From positions 41,318-105,317 of the forward strand of contig JAUCBJ010004955.1 of the NCBI GenBank assembly GCA_032718475.1: a DNA stretch of 64,000 nt, written 5' to 3'. The translations under genes and the position numbers were made by a program. A model generated the notes under the pieces. It searched no databases. It saw only the letters and a list, made by a program, of their open reading frames with translations, and was not told the origin of the DNA. This DNA comes from Nemertoderma westbladi. Lineage: Eukaryota; Xenacoelomorpha; Nemertodermatida; Nemertodermatidae. Positions 1 to 10,081 of the stretch are shown here, one piece after another (position 1 is the stretch's first letter; the number at the start of each line of letters is the position of its first letter).

Positions 1-2078
1 ACAATGCTGTAAAGGATGCTTATACAGTAGAAGTTCAAAACCGCTTTGAAGCACTTCAGTCAATGGATGAAGACCAATCCACCGATTCAATATACCAGAA
101 TATAATAACAGCCCACAAGGAATCAGCTAAGAGGCATATCCCCCAGAAACCTAAACGAAAACAGTATGTGCCATGGCAAAACTCTGAGGTTACTTGTAAG
201 AGAGAAGATCTTAAGATAGCCTACAAAGTTAAAACCGAACAACCAACAACCGAAAACATTAACAAGGTTGAGAAAGCTAAGGACGATCTTAAATTGGCCT
301 ACAACATCAGCCAGGAAAAGTACATACAGGATATAACTGAAGCAATTACAACTGCTCACATACAGCAACAATCAAGACTTACCTGGCAAACTGTAAATGA
401 GGTATCTGGTCGGAAAAGTTGTGCAAAGGGGCGCCTCAAAGCCGATAGTCCTGAAGAACGTGTTGGGAAGTGGAAAAATCACTTCAGCAACTTGCTTGGG
501 CAGCCACCAAACATCGAGGTCAGCCCTACAAGGAAAATATATGACAAGACACTACCTATAGAAACAGGGGACTTCACACCTGCCGAACTCCAAAGAAGCA
601 TTAAAAGCATGTCCAATAATAAAGCGAGTGGATTAGATGAAATCCCAGCGGAGGTATGGAAAACCAGAGTGCTAAATAGACCATTATTGAATGTTTGCAA
701 CCGGATGTTAAAAGGGGAAAAGCCACCACCAATTTGGACTAAAGGTCAACTAAAGCCTCTCCCCAAGAAAGGAGACCTCGGCATACCAACAAACTATCGT
801 GGGATCTGTCTGCTTGTGGTAGCTGCCAAAATATACAATAAAATGATTCTATATAGGATTAGGCCTCACATAGAGAAACTACTGCGTAAGAGCCAAAACG
901 GATTTCGACCAAGTAGATCAACAATAGCTCAGATACTTGCACTACGGAGACTGATTGAAGGAATCAAGTCAAAGAATCTCCCCGCAGTCATGACTTTTGT
1001 GGACTTCAAGAAGGCATTCGACTCCATCCATAGAGGTAAAATGCTTGAAATCCTAAGAGCTTATGGAATACCAGAAGTAATTGTTGCTGGCATTGGATTG
1101 CTATATTGTGACACAGAAGCGCAGGTACTCTCACCAGATGGTGAAACTGAGTTTTTCTCAATCCTGGCTGGCGTACTGCAAGGTGACACATTAGCACCAT
1201 TACTATTTGTAATTGTGCTGGATTACGCAATGAGGACGGCCACAAAGGGTGAAGATCTGGGATTCACACTTCAAGAACGCAGAAGTAGTAGATATCCGGC
1301 AACTACAGTCACAGACACCAACTTTGCGGATGACATCGCCCTGCTCTCTAATACGCTAGCAGATGCACAGCTTCTACTAAATAAAGTGGAGAGGGCTGCT
1401 AAGGAGGTTGGATTGCATATAAATGCTACCAAGACCGAATTCATGACCTTTAATGTTGATGGAAACTTGACAACCATTGATAATAATCAACTAAGGCAGG
1501 TCGATGACTTCCAGTTCCTTGGATCATGGATAGAGAGTAGCAAAAAGGACATAGAAGTTAGGAAAGCAAAGGCTTGGGTAGCTCTATCAAAAATGGATAC
1601 CATCTGGAAATCATATCTCTCCAGGCACCTGAAGACCAAGATCTTTCGAGCCACAGTGGAAAGTGTATTTTTATACGGGGGTGAGACCTGGACACTGACT
1701 AAATCACTTGAACAACGAATTGATGGTTGCTACACAAGACTACTAAGGGCAGCCCTAAACATCAGCTGGAGACAACACATGACAAACGCCGAGCTTTATG
1801 GTACAATACCACCTGTATCAACCACCCTCCGTGAACGCAGATTAAGATTCAGTGGGCACTGCTGGCGAAGTAAAGACGAGGTCATACCAGATCTACTTCT
1901 CTGGCAACCAACTCATGGAAAGCGTAGTCGTGGACGACCTGCCATAACATATATAGATCAACTAGAAAGGGATACTGAACTTGGGAGAAACGAAATTGCG
2001 ACAACTATGGAGAATCGGGATCTGGAAGGATCTCATTTCCACTGTCCGAGTTCGCTCGACCTAGTAGTAGTAGTAGTA
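1..2078 (+). mobile_element. LINE family A copy 1 (RTE-like), 3' portion
   Basis: The element continues beyond the left edge. Its 3' end is a short (GTA)n run at about 2,064-2,079, the same tail seen on copy 2 at about 62,226-62,249. RTE-group LINEs typically end in short tandem repeats instead of poly(A), which agrees. Apart from one C-terminal frameshift the visible coding part is open, so this is the best-preserved copy of family A here. Confidence 0.8.
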
Positions 2079-2084
2079 TTTTGA
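63..2084 (+). CDS. RTE-like LINE (family A, copy 1) reverse transcriptase ORF, 5' partial
   Basis: This is the reverse-transcriptase portion of a non-LTR retrotransposon polyprotein, which would copy element RNA at the target site. The frame is open from base 3, so the ATG at 63 is probably internal and the endonuclease domain lies left of the window. Visible are the linker, the RT region (PKKGDLGIPTNYRGI near residue 235, VDFKKAFDS near 313, GVLQGDTLAP near 378, FADDIALLSN near 421) and a C-terminal segment with GHCWRS and GKRSRGRP. Compared with copy 2 at 62.2 kb, a 2-nt deletion near base 2,010 shifts the last residues, so the frame runs into the (GTA)n tail and ends in a valine run. The RT style and microsatellite tail fit RTE/RTEX rather than L1 or CR1; the clade is inferred. 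Confidence 0.85.
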   Translation: MDEDQSTDSIYQNIITAHKESAKRHIPQKPKRKQYVPWQNSEVTCKREDLKIAYKVKTEQPTTENINKVEKAKDDLKLAYNISQEKYIQDITEAITTAHIQQQSRLTWQTVNEVSGRKSCAKGRLKADSPEERVGKWKNHFSNLLGQPPNIEVSPTRKIYDKTLPIETGDFTPAELQRSIKSMSNNKASGLDEIPAEVWKTRVLNRPLLNVCNRMLKGEKPPPIWTKGQLKPLPKKGDLGIPTNYRGICLLVVAAKIYNKMILYRIRPHIEKLLRKSQNGFRPSRSTIAQILALRRLIEGIKSKNLPAVMTFVDFKKAFDSIHRGKMLEILRAYGIPEVIVAGIGLLYCDTEAQVLSPDGETEFFSILAGVLQGDTLAPLLFVIVLDYAMRTATKGEDLGFTLQERRSSRYPATTVTDTNFADDIALLSNTLADAQLLLNKVERAAKEVGLHINATKTEFMTFNVDGNLTTIDNNQLRQVDDFQFLGSWIESSKKDIEVRKAKAWVALSKMDTIWKSYLSRHLKTKIFRATVESVFLYGGETWTLTKSLEQRIDGCYTRLLRAALNISWRQHMTNAELYGTIPPVSTTLRERRLRFSGHCWRSKDEVIPDLLLWQPTHGKRSRGRPAITYIDQLERDTELGRNEIATTMENRDLEGSHFHCPSSLDLVVVVVF

Positions 2085-2330
2085 ATAGAGGTTAACCTTG
2101 AATAATACGACGGTATTTTGATTAGACAGAGGTGAATATGATTAATACCACGGTATTTTGATTAGAGATGAATATAAGTAATACTACGGTATTTTGATTA
2201 GAGGTGAACACTGAAAAATACAACGGTATTTTTATTAGAGGTGAATAAGACTATAGTACAGATTAACACTATGGTATTTTGCTTACAGGTGAACATGATT
2301 AATACTGTACTACAGTATATTGAATAGTGA
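2080..2330 (+). repeat. Degenerate ~45-bp minisatellite
   Basis: About five diverged copies of a unit built on GGTATTTTGATTAGAGGTGAA followed by an AATAATAC-like stretch begin directly after the LINE A tail. Spacing varies from about 42 to 55 bp. No coding function is visible. Confidence 0.75.
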
Positions 2331-2489
2331 TCAATACTACGGCGATTAATACCAAATACCAGGATATTTCAACCTTATGTTATTATTTCGTCCAATTAAT
2401 TTGTATCATTACACTGTATATATTTTCATATGTTTTATTTTATCCACATGTAATTTTAAACGATTTTAAATTTAAGCTGCTGGGTCCGC

Positions 2490-4571
2490 TGGGTGACCGG
2501 TCGGGAGTCCGGAGGCGTGTTGGACCCAGAGTCCGATATCGAGGTTGGTCAGCAAAGAGTCAAAGTACTCAATATTCTTCGGAATAAACACCCGGCTGCG
2601 GCGCCTCCCAATAGAGAATCATTAATACAGTGTGGCGATCTGCCTCTCAAGGTCGACGTCGACGTGACGGCGGCACATATCAAGGAGGTGGCCCGGTGCC
2701 TGCACGGTGGCGGCGGTCCCGTGGGTTGCGACTCCACACACTGGCGGGATTATCTGCTCCGCTATGGCGCCCATAGTGAGCGCCTCTAAGACACAGTTGC
2801 TGCAATCACCCAGACTCTAGCGAATGCAGTTGTACCGTGGGAGTCTGTCCGGGCACTTATGTCTGGCCGACTGATTGCGTTGGATAAGTGTCCGGGTGTG
2901 CTGCCCATCGGAATCGGGGAGTGTCTCCGGCGTATAATGGCCCGCACAATGGCCGCGATCACAGGGGATGTCGTCACCATCACGTGTGGCGCCGAACAGC
3001 TGCCGGCGGGGACCTCCGCAGGAGTCGAGGCTGCGATACACTCGATGTTGTTGCTGTTTGAGGATAACAGTGACTCGGGTTGGGGGGTGCTACTGGTGGA
3101 CGCAGCCAATGCGTTCAACTCGCTCAACCGGGTAGCAGCGTTGTGGAAAGCGCGCTGTCTGTGGCCTTGATGCTCTAGATTCCTGTTTAACAGTTATCGG
3201 GGCCATAGTATCCTTGTCATGAAGGGGACTGATGCAATAATATTCAGCGTGGACGGCGTTACCCAGGGCGACCCCCTTGCAATGCTGCTGTACGCCATCG
3301 GAGCCCTCCCGTTGATCCGGAGTTTACGGTCCCCTACAGTCCGGGAGAGTTGGTACGCCGACGATTCTGGCGGGGCGGGTGAACTCCCAGACTTACTGCG
3401 GTGGTTTGAGAAGCTGCTCAAACTCGGCCCAGCTTTTGGTTACTTCCCCGAGACGTCCAAATGCTACCTCGTAGTCGACCCCGAGTACAGGGACAAGGCT
3501 CGCAGAGTCTTCAGTGACCACCAGATAAAGATTGTAACAGGACACGGTTTCTCGGGGGGTTCCTCGGGAGTGCGGTAGAATGACGCCAGTATGTGTGGGC
3601 GAAGATGGCTGCGTGGGTAGAGGCGACGGACGCACTGGCGACAATCTTTTCTTGTACCTCGTTTCCTTGCACGGGACCCGGTTCCTGAGTGGTGCGATGG
3701 CTGGCACCGAGGAATTCGACCTCTCAGCCCACCGGGACTGCTTGGCGAAGGAGAGGAAGGTCGACCGAGAAGACTGGAGACTGACTGAGATCTCGGAGTT
3801 CGAGGAGGCACTGGGGGCGATGACAGAACGCCGCTGCCGCACGATCCGCCGAGCGGCGGAGTACAAAACTGGTAGCTGGATCTCGTTGATTCCCCGGGCA
3901 GACCTCCAATACGATCTATCCCCACGTGAGTTTCGTGACGCGATCGCCGTGCGATACGGAAGTCCCCTCCTCGGAGTACACAGCCGGTGCGACGGGTGCG
4001 GGGCCGCCTTTGACCTGAACCATGGGTTGAACTGTAAGAAGGGCGGCCTTGTCATCCAGCGCCACAAATGAGCTGAGAGACACTGTGGGCGACCTCGCGC
4101 CGTTGGCGTTTGGGCCGCACAATGCAATGCTGGAGCCAGTAGTAAGGGAGCAGTTGGAGGAAGGTGACGGGACAGGGCTGCGGTGCGATGTAGGGATTAG
4201 GGGCGCATTTAATGTGCAGACTCAGGCGTTTATCGATATCAGGTCAACCAACCTTGACGCCGAGTCGTACGTTAACTGCGCTCCTATGACCGTTCTCGAG
4301 GCGGCGGAGGATGAGAAGAAGCGGCTGCTGTAGCAGCTCGTCGCGGCGATTTCTCTCCCTTCGTGCTGTCGTGGCTTCGTGCGACGGAGTGTTGGCACCG
4401 CAGGCCAATAGACTGCTCAGAGTCATAGCCACCAGACTCCATGCATCCAGGGGGAAACCCTACGCGACAGTCATGGAATGGGTCCGGACGCGGATCCCGC
4501 ATGCGGTGGCGCAGTGGCCTGGGGCTAGAGGACGGTGCTGGTCTCCCCTCCATGGCGTTTTAGAACAGTAG
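2490..4571 (+). pseudogene. Relic of a LINE with CCHC and restriction-like endonuclease (copy 1)
   Basis: This GC-rich block, unlike its AT-rich flanks, encodes a broken retroelement polyprotein. In one frame from 2,493 to 3,578 come a leader, an RT palm (LPIGIGE, LLVDAANAFNSLNR, GVTQGDPLAM, WYADDSGGAG) and GYFPETSK. Stops interrupt it at 2,787 (TAA) and 3,168 (TGA). The frame then shifts to 3,580-4,071 (CRTIRRAAEY, EFRDAIAVRYG, a CDGCGA...H...C zinc motif) and again to 4,049-4,333, where RCDVGIRGAF and FIDIRSTNLDAESY resemble the PD-(D/E)XK-like endonuclease of this family. A last shifted piece runs to about 4,571. The RT plus C-terminal restriction-like endonuclease layout recalls the R2/CRE-type LINE groups, but I cannot name the clade. 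It is not functional. A related copy lies at 45.7-47.2 kb. Confidence 0.8.
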
Positions 4572-5433
4572 TACAGTAGCAAGTAGCAAGTAGGTAGGTC
4601 AGTTAGTCTAGGCAATAACAATTATTAATCACATGTAAATACGTTTTGAATTTCCCTCCAATATTTGTATCACTTTTTATTATTTAAACTGTAATTGCAA
4701 TTGGTGATGGGTTTCTCTCTATATATGTTAAATTGTTAATAAAGTTTACCTAATCTCTTTTAACAGGGGACCTGCATGGAAACGAGTTCTATGAACTCAC
4801 GCAGTTATCCCGTCAGAACATTTTATTAGATAATCTTTAGCAGATATGAGATGCTTTACCAGATAACGTACACAATTTTGAAGCACTTGTCTACTACTGT
4901 ACATCAATTTTATATGATCAGTACTGAACAGTAATACCTATGTATGCCTACTTTTTGACATTAATTTTATACAGTAAAAGTGTATGTACAGCACTTAGGT
5001 ATTTGGTACCATATGTCTAATATTTTTATTTCTGTGTATGTCAGTATGTGCAGGCCTATTTCTGTGTATTCCATGCGATTTTCTGTCTCTGACAATCTGA
5101 CAATAAATAACTTCAACTTCACTTCTACTTCAGACTTATTACTGGGTGGGTAGTGGTTCACTCTTAATACAGTACTACAGTACCTACTACCGGTACTGCC
5201 TGACTGTACTAGGCATATCATAGGTCACAGCAGCACAGGTAAACGAAGAGAAAAACACTAAAAACAGTTATTAGGCCTACATATTACAGTATTCATTGTT
5301 ATTAAATTACAGAATTAAGCCTGTATCGGTAGGCTTACCGGTACGTCTGTCTGTACGTGACAATAACTAATGACCAGATGACATACCGACTGATGTCAGA
5401 CTGAAGACCTGCAGACTGGCAGTCGGGCACTTT

Positions 5434-5461
5434 GTCAATATTGACATGTGTCAATATTGAC
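5434..5461. repeat. Tandem pair of the palindrome GTCAATATTGAC
   Basis: The perfect 12-bp palindrome occurs twice, separated by ATGT, giving a 16-bp period. It lies in non-coding DNA. A protein-binding role is possible, but nothing else supports it. Confidence 0.8.
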
Positions 5462-5742
5462 ATGTAGAGCTAGTTTCTCCAGGACTGTATGTTAATGACC
5501 CTGTTAAAGCAGTAAAGAAGAGGTGATATATGGAACATGCAGACATGGCAGCATGCTGTAAGGCTGTAAGGTTCAGAGGATAGCAAATTTCTCTAGTCTT
5601 CTGCATTTTTCTCACCAGTCACTAACGGACTAAAGTTATTGATTGTAAGTTGCTGTGCTGTAAGGTTAAGCCTACACCCTACTGCTGGCAGGCTGGTGAT
5701 GTTGTAACTTGTAAAGACTGGTGAAATTTGAGGTTTTGTCTC

Positions 5743-5767
5743 AAATTTGAGGTTTAACCTCAAATTT
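5743..5767. repeat. Inverted repeat, 12-bp arms
   Basis: AAATTTGAGGTT, one base, then its exact reverse complement. Further copies of the AAATTTGAGG/CCTCAAATTT words occur at 5,723 and 5,935, so this may be the end of a decayed inverted-repeat transposon. Confidence 0.7.
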
Positions 5768-6101
5768 AAATTTTCACCCCCAATAAAAGCATGTTTGCAT
5801 CGGTGAAATATTTTATTGCATCGATAAAAGTTCTTATTTTATATTATATTTTAACATAGGCCTATTAAAAGTAGAAGTTGCTCCAACAGTTTCCCTAAGT
5901 CGCAGCAACACTCGATATTATGAGTCTAAAAATACCTCAAATTTGAACAAAAAACCCCAATTTTCGACAGTCAGAATTCGAAATTTGGGGTAACCCCAAA
6001 ATTGATGATCTCCCTGACTGATGATGGTTTCATGTAACTGTGCTCCTGTGCCTGTGCTGCTGTGGGATTAAAAAAAGTTGAAAAAATGGCCATACAACCC
6101 C

Positions 6102-6109
6102 AGCCTACC
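6102..6109. repeat. Target-site duplication of the hAT-like element, left
   Basis: AGCCTACC immediately before the left CAGGG terminus; the same octamer follows the right terminus at 8,561. Confidence 0.8.
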
Positions 6110-6286
6110 CAGGGTTGGCAACCAATGGTTTTTCTCACCATTGGTTTTTTATGGTTTTTTGGTTTAACCAACTTTTAAAAAAAGGCGAAAAAATTGGTTT
6201 TTTATGGTTTTTCATAAAATTTTACAATTAACGCTGTAAATAGGTACCGGTAATATAAATCAGACTGCACCCGACGGGTAGTCGCG

Positions 6287-6620
6287 TTTCTTTTTCATTT
6301 TGCACTGTTAGAATGAAAAAATTTCGAACACTTTGAGTTTTGCTCTTGTTTCTTTTTCATTTTGCACTGTTACATGTAGAATGAAAAAATTTCGCTCACT
6401 TTGAGTTTTGCTCTTGTTTCTTTTTCATTTTGCACTGTTAGAAGGAAAAAATTTCGCTCATTTTGAGTTTTGCTCGCGTTTCTTTAGGCCTATCTTATCA
6501 TTTTGCACTGTTCAGCTGTTAGAATGAACAAATTTCTCTCACTTTGAGTTTTGCTCGCGTTTCTTTTCATCTGTTCATTTTGCAATGGTAATGAAAAGGT
6601 TTTGCTCGCTTCGCTGGCGT
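6287..6620 (+). repeat. ~68-bp tandem repeat inside the hAT-like element
   Basis: Four to five diverged copies of a unit with TTTCATTTTGCACTGTTAGA, AAAAAATTTCGCTCA and TTTGAGTTTTGCTCG. Copy lengths vary through small indels, for example an added TACATG in the second copy. Confidence 0.8.
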
Positions 6621-7159
6621 ATGTTTCTCGTTCTGTCGTTAACATTGTTAAAATGTGGTGTGCGCGTTTTTTTGGTGCATGCGCGGTATATTGTCCAATA
6701 TTGCGCGGCTGAAATATTGTGCGCAGGCGTTGTGCGCGGTTCAGTGGTGGTTTGCAGCCTGGTGCCTGGCGTGCAGTGGAGCAGTGCAGACGTCTGGACG
6801 TTGGTATGTATTTTGTCACATGCTGACATGGGCTGATGGTGGATGGGTTGGATGAGAGTAAGGACAGAACAGAACAGCAGAAGAAACGCTTCAAACCAGC
6901 ATACTGCAGTACTGTATGTGGCCTTATTCAGTTATTCCAGTATTTTGTTCTATTGGCAATTGGGCAAGCGCAAGGGTTGTACTGTCAGACTGTTGTAGGT
7001 AGGTCCTACATTTGTATGTATTGCTGTATTGGATTTAAATAAACCACAGAAAAACCATAAAAAACCATAAAAAACCGAAAAAAACCATAAAAAACCAAAC
7101 AATAAAACCAAAACCAAAAATTTTTTTTCAAAAAACCATGGCAGTTAGGTACAATGGCC

Positions 7160-7440
7160 AAATCTGGCAACCTCAAAAGTTGCCACATATGGCAATGTTT
7201 ATTGCCAAATCTGGCAACTTATGGTTTTTCTAATTTTCGCACGCCCAGAAGCAAAATCGCATTTTGGTAAATAGTTAAGTGAAAAGATCGCGAGATTTAA
7301 ATATAATTGACCGTATAAGAAAAAAAATCATCGTCTGAATTTCTCTTAGCAATAGGCCGAAATATGCCTAAAATAATTATTGCCATTTTTGGCAACCATT
7401 AGAATTAAAGAAAAATAATGGTTGCCATTTTTGGCAACAA
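7160..7440. repeat. Left cluster of TTGCCA-N4-TGGCAA palindromic boxes
   Basis: Several near-palindromic boxes of the form TTGCCA-nnnn-TGGCAA lie just inside the internal left inverted repeat, with spacers such as AAATC-, CATA- and TTTT-like. A matching cluster sits at the right end, so these are probably subterminal repeats, which many hAT transposases bind. The binding role is inferred. Confidence 0.75.
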
Positions 7441-8409
7441 TTATTATTGTGCAGCCCTGTCAGTAACTCTGTTATTGTAAATTACTTCAAAATTGGTTAC
7501 TGACTTGCTTACCCTTTTGTCGAGTTGTGATGATTTATAAACATTATTAGTTGATGAAATGTCAGAATGTAGGCCTATTTAATATGTTGTTAATATGTTA
7601 ATGGACAGATGGATGAGTCTGTAACAGATACCGTACTGGTAGACTGGTATAAGCCCTATCTGCCTATGGTATAGGCATAAACAAATCTAAAGAATCACAT
7701 GCTTCAAAGGCTGAAATGGAAATAAACGTAATAATATTTGACAACGTCAGAACGTTAACATCACCAAAAGGCAGCAAGAAGGCAAGGGGGCATTAAAGTT
7801 TGAGAAACAGCGTGATGGAATAGGATGGCTAAAACGTGTGTCCTTATCTGATCTGATCTGACGGTATCTGACACTTGTTCCACCTTGGTTCAGAGCCCAC
7901 CTTGGTGTAGTCAGGTAGTGGTTACTAGCAACTAGCAACTAGGAATGGAAAGATAGATATACTGAACTGATATAGAGCAGTAGAGTGAAGGATGATTTAG
8001 ATTGCTGGACAATTGTATCAGCATTATACAGTTACAATATTTAACTACTAAACTATTATTGGTACCGGTACTGGTACAAAGAACAGTCAACCACCTTCCC
8101 AAGCAGCGCCAGAGATTACTAGCAAAAATCTCAAAAAAGCAAAAAAAAACTATCACCAGTCAGTCTGTGTTTGTGTTATTGTATTGACTCTCATTCTCAC
8201 CTCATTTATTACGATATATTGCTGTATTTGTTAGAACTTAGAATATGCCACTACCTCTATAAGTATAACCTCAACCTTGAACCTGGCCCTACCCCTTTGC
8301 CTTTTTTCTAGGCCTAACATTAACATTTCAGGATCTAAGGAATGACCATACTGCCATAGAAGGACTTAATGACGCAGAACCTTATAATCCATATCCAATG
8401 AGTTAGTTA

Positions 8410-8530
8410 AGTTGCCAAATATGGCAACAACGGCTTTATATAGTTGCCAAATCAGGCAATCAGAATTGTTGCCAGATTTTGCTTGGTTGCCAAATATGGC
8501 AATCACAATCATTGCCAGATTTGGCCATTG
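8410..8530. repeat. Right cluster of TTGCCA-N4-TGGCAA palindromic boxes
   Basis: About four to five boxes of the same form (spacers AATA, AATC and others; some half-decayed) end at the right terminus of the hAT-like element, mirroring the left cluster. Confidence 0.75.
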
Positions 8531-8560
8531 TACCTAACTGCATGGTTTTTGCCATCCCTG

Positions 8561-8568
8561 AGCCTACC
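8561..8568. repeat. Target-site duplication of the hAT-like element, right
   Basis: AGCCTACC directly after the right terminus (...CATCCCTG), identical to the left flank. Confidence 0.8.
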
Positions 8569-8583
8569 CTACCTAAGCCATTC

Positions 8584-9555
8584 TGCTAAGTAGGGCATGT
8601 ACGCCGAACGCGTTCGGCGCACAATTTTTTCCATAATTTGGAGCAGGCGCAGAAAATTGAGAGCGCAGCGCCGCGCAGCGCCGCACAGCGCGCAGGCACA
8701 GAAAATTTAGAGCGCGGCGCAACAGGCGCAGGCGCAGAAAATTGATAGCACGGGCACGGCTCAGACTTCTGGACTTGCACTACAGCACTAAGTCAGTACC
8801 GGCAGACCGGTAAGTAGACCTACTGACCTACCCGCTCTGCCGCTACCCCTGGCAGTCTGCTGACTACCGGTAAGGTAACAGGGTAATGACAATACAGATA
8901 AGACCGGTCCTACTAATTACCCAACTTTACCCAAATCTACCCAACTTTACCCAAACTTACCCAACTTTACCCCACTTTACCCAACTTTTTACCCAACTTT
9001 ACCCAACTTTACCCCACTTTACCCAATACCACCCAACTTTACCCAATCGAATACCCAACTACCTATCTGCCGACCAGTGATGCAATACAGTACAGCAGAA
9101 GGCTTACTTACTTACTACAGTACCGGACCAGTAGGCCTACTGTCTGACAGTAGCATTCCAGCAGTCTGTCAGACTGTACAGCTGTAATACAGTAGGTCAT
9201 AGTAGGAATGGTTTGTATCAGTGTAGGCCTATCTGCCTATGCAGCCATGGCTTCATGTTTATAGTAGCTTATAGTTATAGTTATAGTAGTTTATATGTTT
9301 ATAGTAGCCTCCTACTTGCTACTTGGCTGCTTGGTGTGCTTTAGGCCAGTACAGCAGTAGGCAGGCAGGTAGGTAGGAGATTTCGCGCAGTATTTCTGCT
9401 GTGCGCGCCAATCTCGCGCAGAATTTCTGCTGCGCGCGCCAATCTCGCGCAGTTTTTTTTGCTGCGCACGCGGATTTTGCACTGTTTTCGACTGCGCAGG
9501 CGCACAATTTTTTCTGCGCCGCGTCGCGTTCGGCGCACAAAAAAATCACTTAGCA
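8584..9555. mobile_element. Candidate GC-rich inverted-repeat element (MITE-like)
   Basis: TGCTAAGT at the left and ACTTAGCA at the right form short terminal inverted repeats. Next to them, GCCGAACGCG and CAATTTTTTC blocks at the left reappear inverted at about 9,505-9,540. The ends are rich in GCGCAG and GCGCGCC, while the middle holds a CTTTACCCAA tandem repeat and ordinary AT-rich DNA. No clear target duplication was found and no protein is encoded, so the transposon assignment is tentative. Confidence 0.4.
8920..9056 (+). repeat. CTTTACCCAA tandem repeat
   Basis: About a dozen copies of a 10-11-bp unit (ACCCAACTTT and variants such as ACCCCACTTT). The local reading frame is compositional. 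Confidence 0.85.
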
Positions 9556-9978
9556 TACGGGAAAACCTAACAGGGCAACGTGAAACGTGATCCCCTATTG
9601 GCTATTTAGGCCTACCTAACAGACAGTTAGGTAAGTATTATATCTCTTTCTCCCAGATAGATCAGACTTTTTATTCTACCTCTAATCCCTGTATGGAATC
9701 CATCCAAAAAGTGCGCCGGATAGCGCGCCGACCAATTTTTATGCGCGCCGCGCGCCGATGCCATTTCGAAGAAAAACCCTGCGCCAACTAAATTTTTAAG
9801 CACGCCGATGCAATTTCGAAAAAACCCCGCGCCAACTAAAGTTTTAAGCGCGCCACACATTGAAACAATTTTGAAGAGCGCCATGCCAATGCAAATTCAA
9901 TTTTGAGGGAGTGTAACCAATCTGTCAATGTCAGTCAGTATCAGTAGTACTGCTGTACCAGTCCCTGCTGCCCTATAC

Positions 9979-10011
9979 AACAGTTGCCTAACCAGTGGTT
10001 AGGCAACTGTT
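9979..10011. repeat. Perfect palindrome, 16-bp arms
   Basis: AACAGTTGCCTAACCA, a single G, then the exact reverse complement. It sits 5 bp before a longer palindrome and both share AGTGGTTA-like cores. Confidence 0.9.
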
Positions 10012-10016
10012 CTATA

Positions 10017-10081
10017 CTTTCTTTTTCTGTTGTATGGTTCAGTGGTTAGTAACCACTGAACCATACAACAGAAAAAGAAAG
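10017..10081. repeat. Perfect palindrome, 32-bp arms
   Basis: A 32-bp arm starting CTTTCTTTTTCTGTTG and ending CAGTGGTTA is followed by one G and its exact reverse complement. It could form a hairpin or cruciform. Such symmetry decays quickly, so it is recent or maintained. Confidence 0.92.

Larger units (their letters stand above)
4572..6101. other. Gene-free AT-rich spacer with small palindromes
   Basis: No convincing coding or RNA gene is visible. The spacer holds GTCAATATTGAC twice with a 16-bp period (5,434-5,461), a 12-bp-arm inverted repeat (5,743-5,767), a second inverted repeat TTTGGGG/CCCCAAA (5,984-6,000) and scattered ACCGGT and TAGGCCTA words. Confidence 0.6.
6110..8560. mobile_element. 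Non-autonomous hAT-like DNA transposon with 8-bp TSD
   Basis: The left end starts CAGGGTTGGCAACCAATGG and the right end, read inward, starts CAGGGATGGCAAAAACCATG, giving imperfect terminal inverted repeats. The octamer AGCCTACC flanks both sides exactly (6,102-6,109 and 8,561-8,568). An 8-bp duplication with CAGGG termini is a hallmark of the hAT superfamily. The interior encodes no transposase. It holds a ~68-bp tandem repeat near the left end, an internal inverted repeat (about 7,125-7,165 against 8,508-8,550), clustered TTGCCA-N4-TGGCAA boxes, and TGGTTTTTTATGG tracts at 6,123-6,215 inverted at 7,042-7,105. The second set of internal ends suggests two related elements nested or fused. It could move only with transposase supplied elsewhere. 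Confidence 0.8.

Noticed and set aside
6585-6855. Overlapping Trp/Cys-rich frames inside the hAT-like element
   Set aside because: No conserved motif, overlapping frames on both strands and repeat-derived sequence; no transposase signature.
8886-9080. Thr/Leu/Pro-repeat ORF
   Set aside because: Generated by the CTTTACCCAA tandem repeat.
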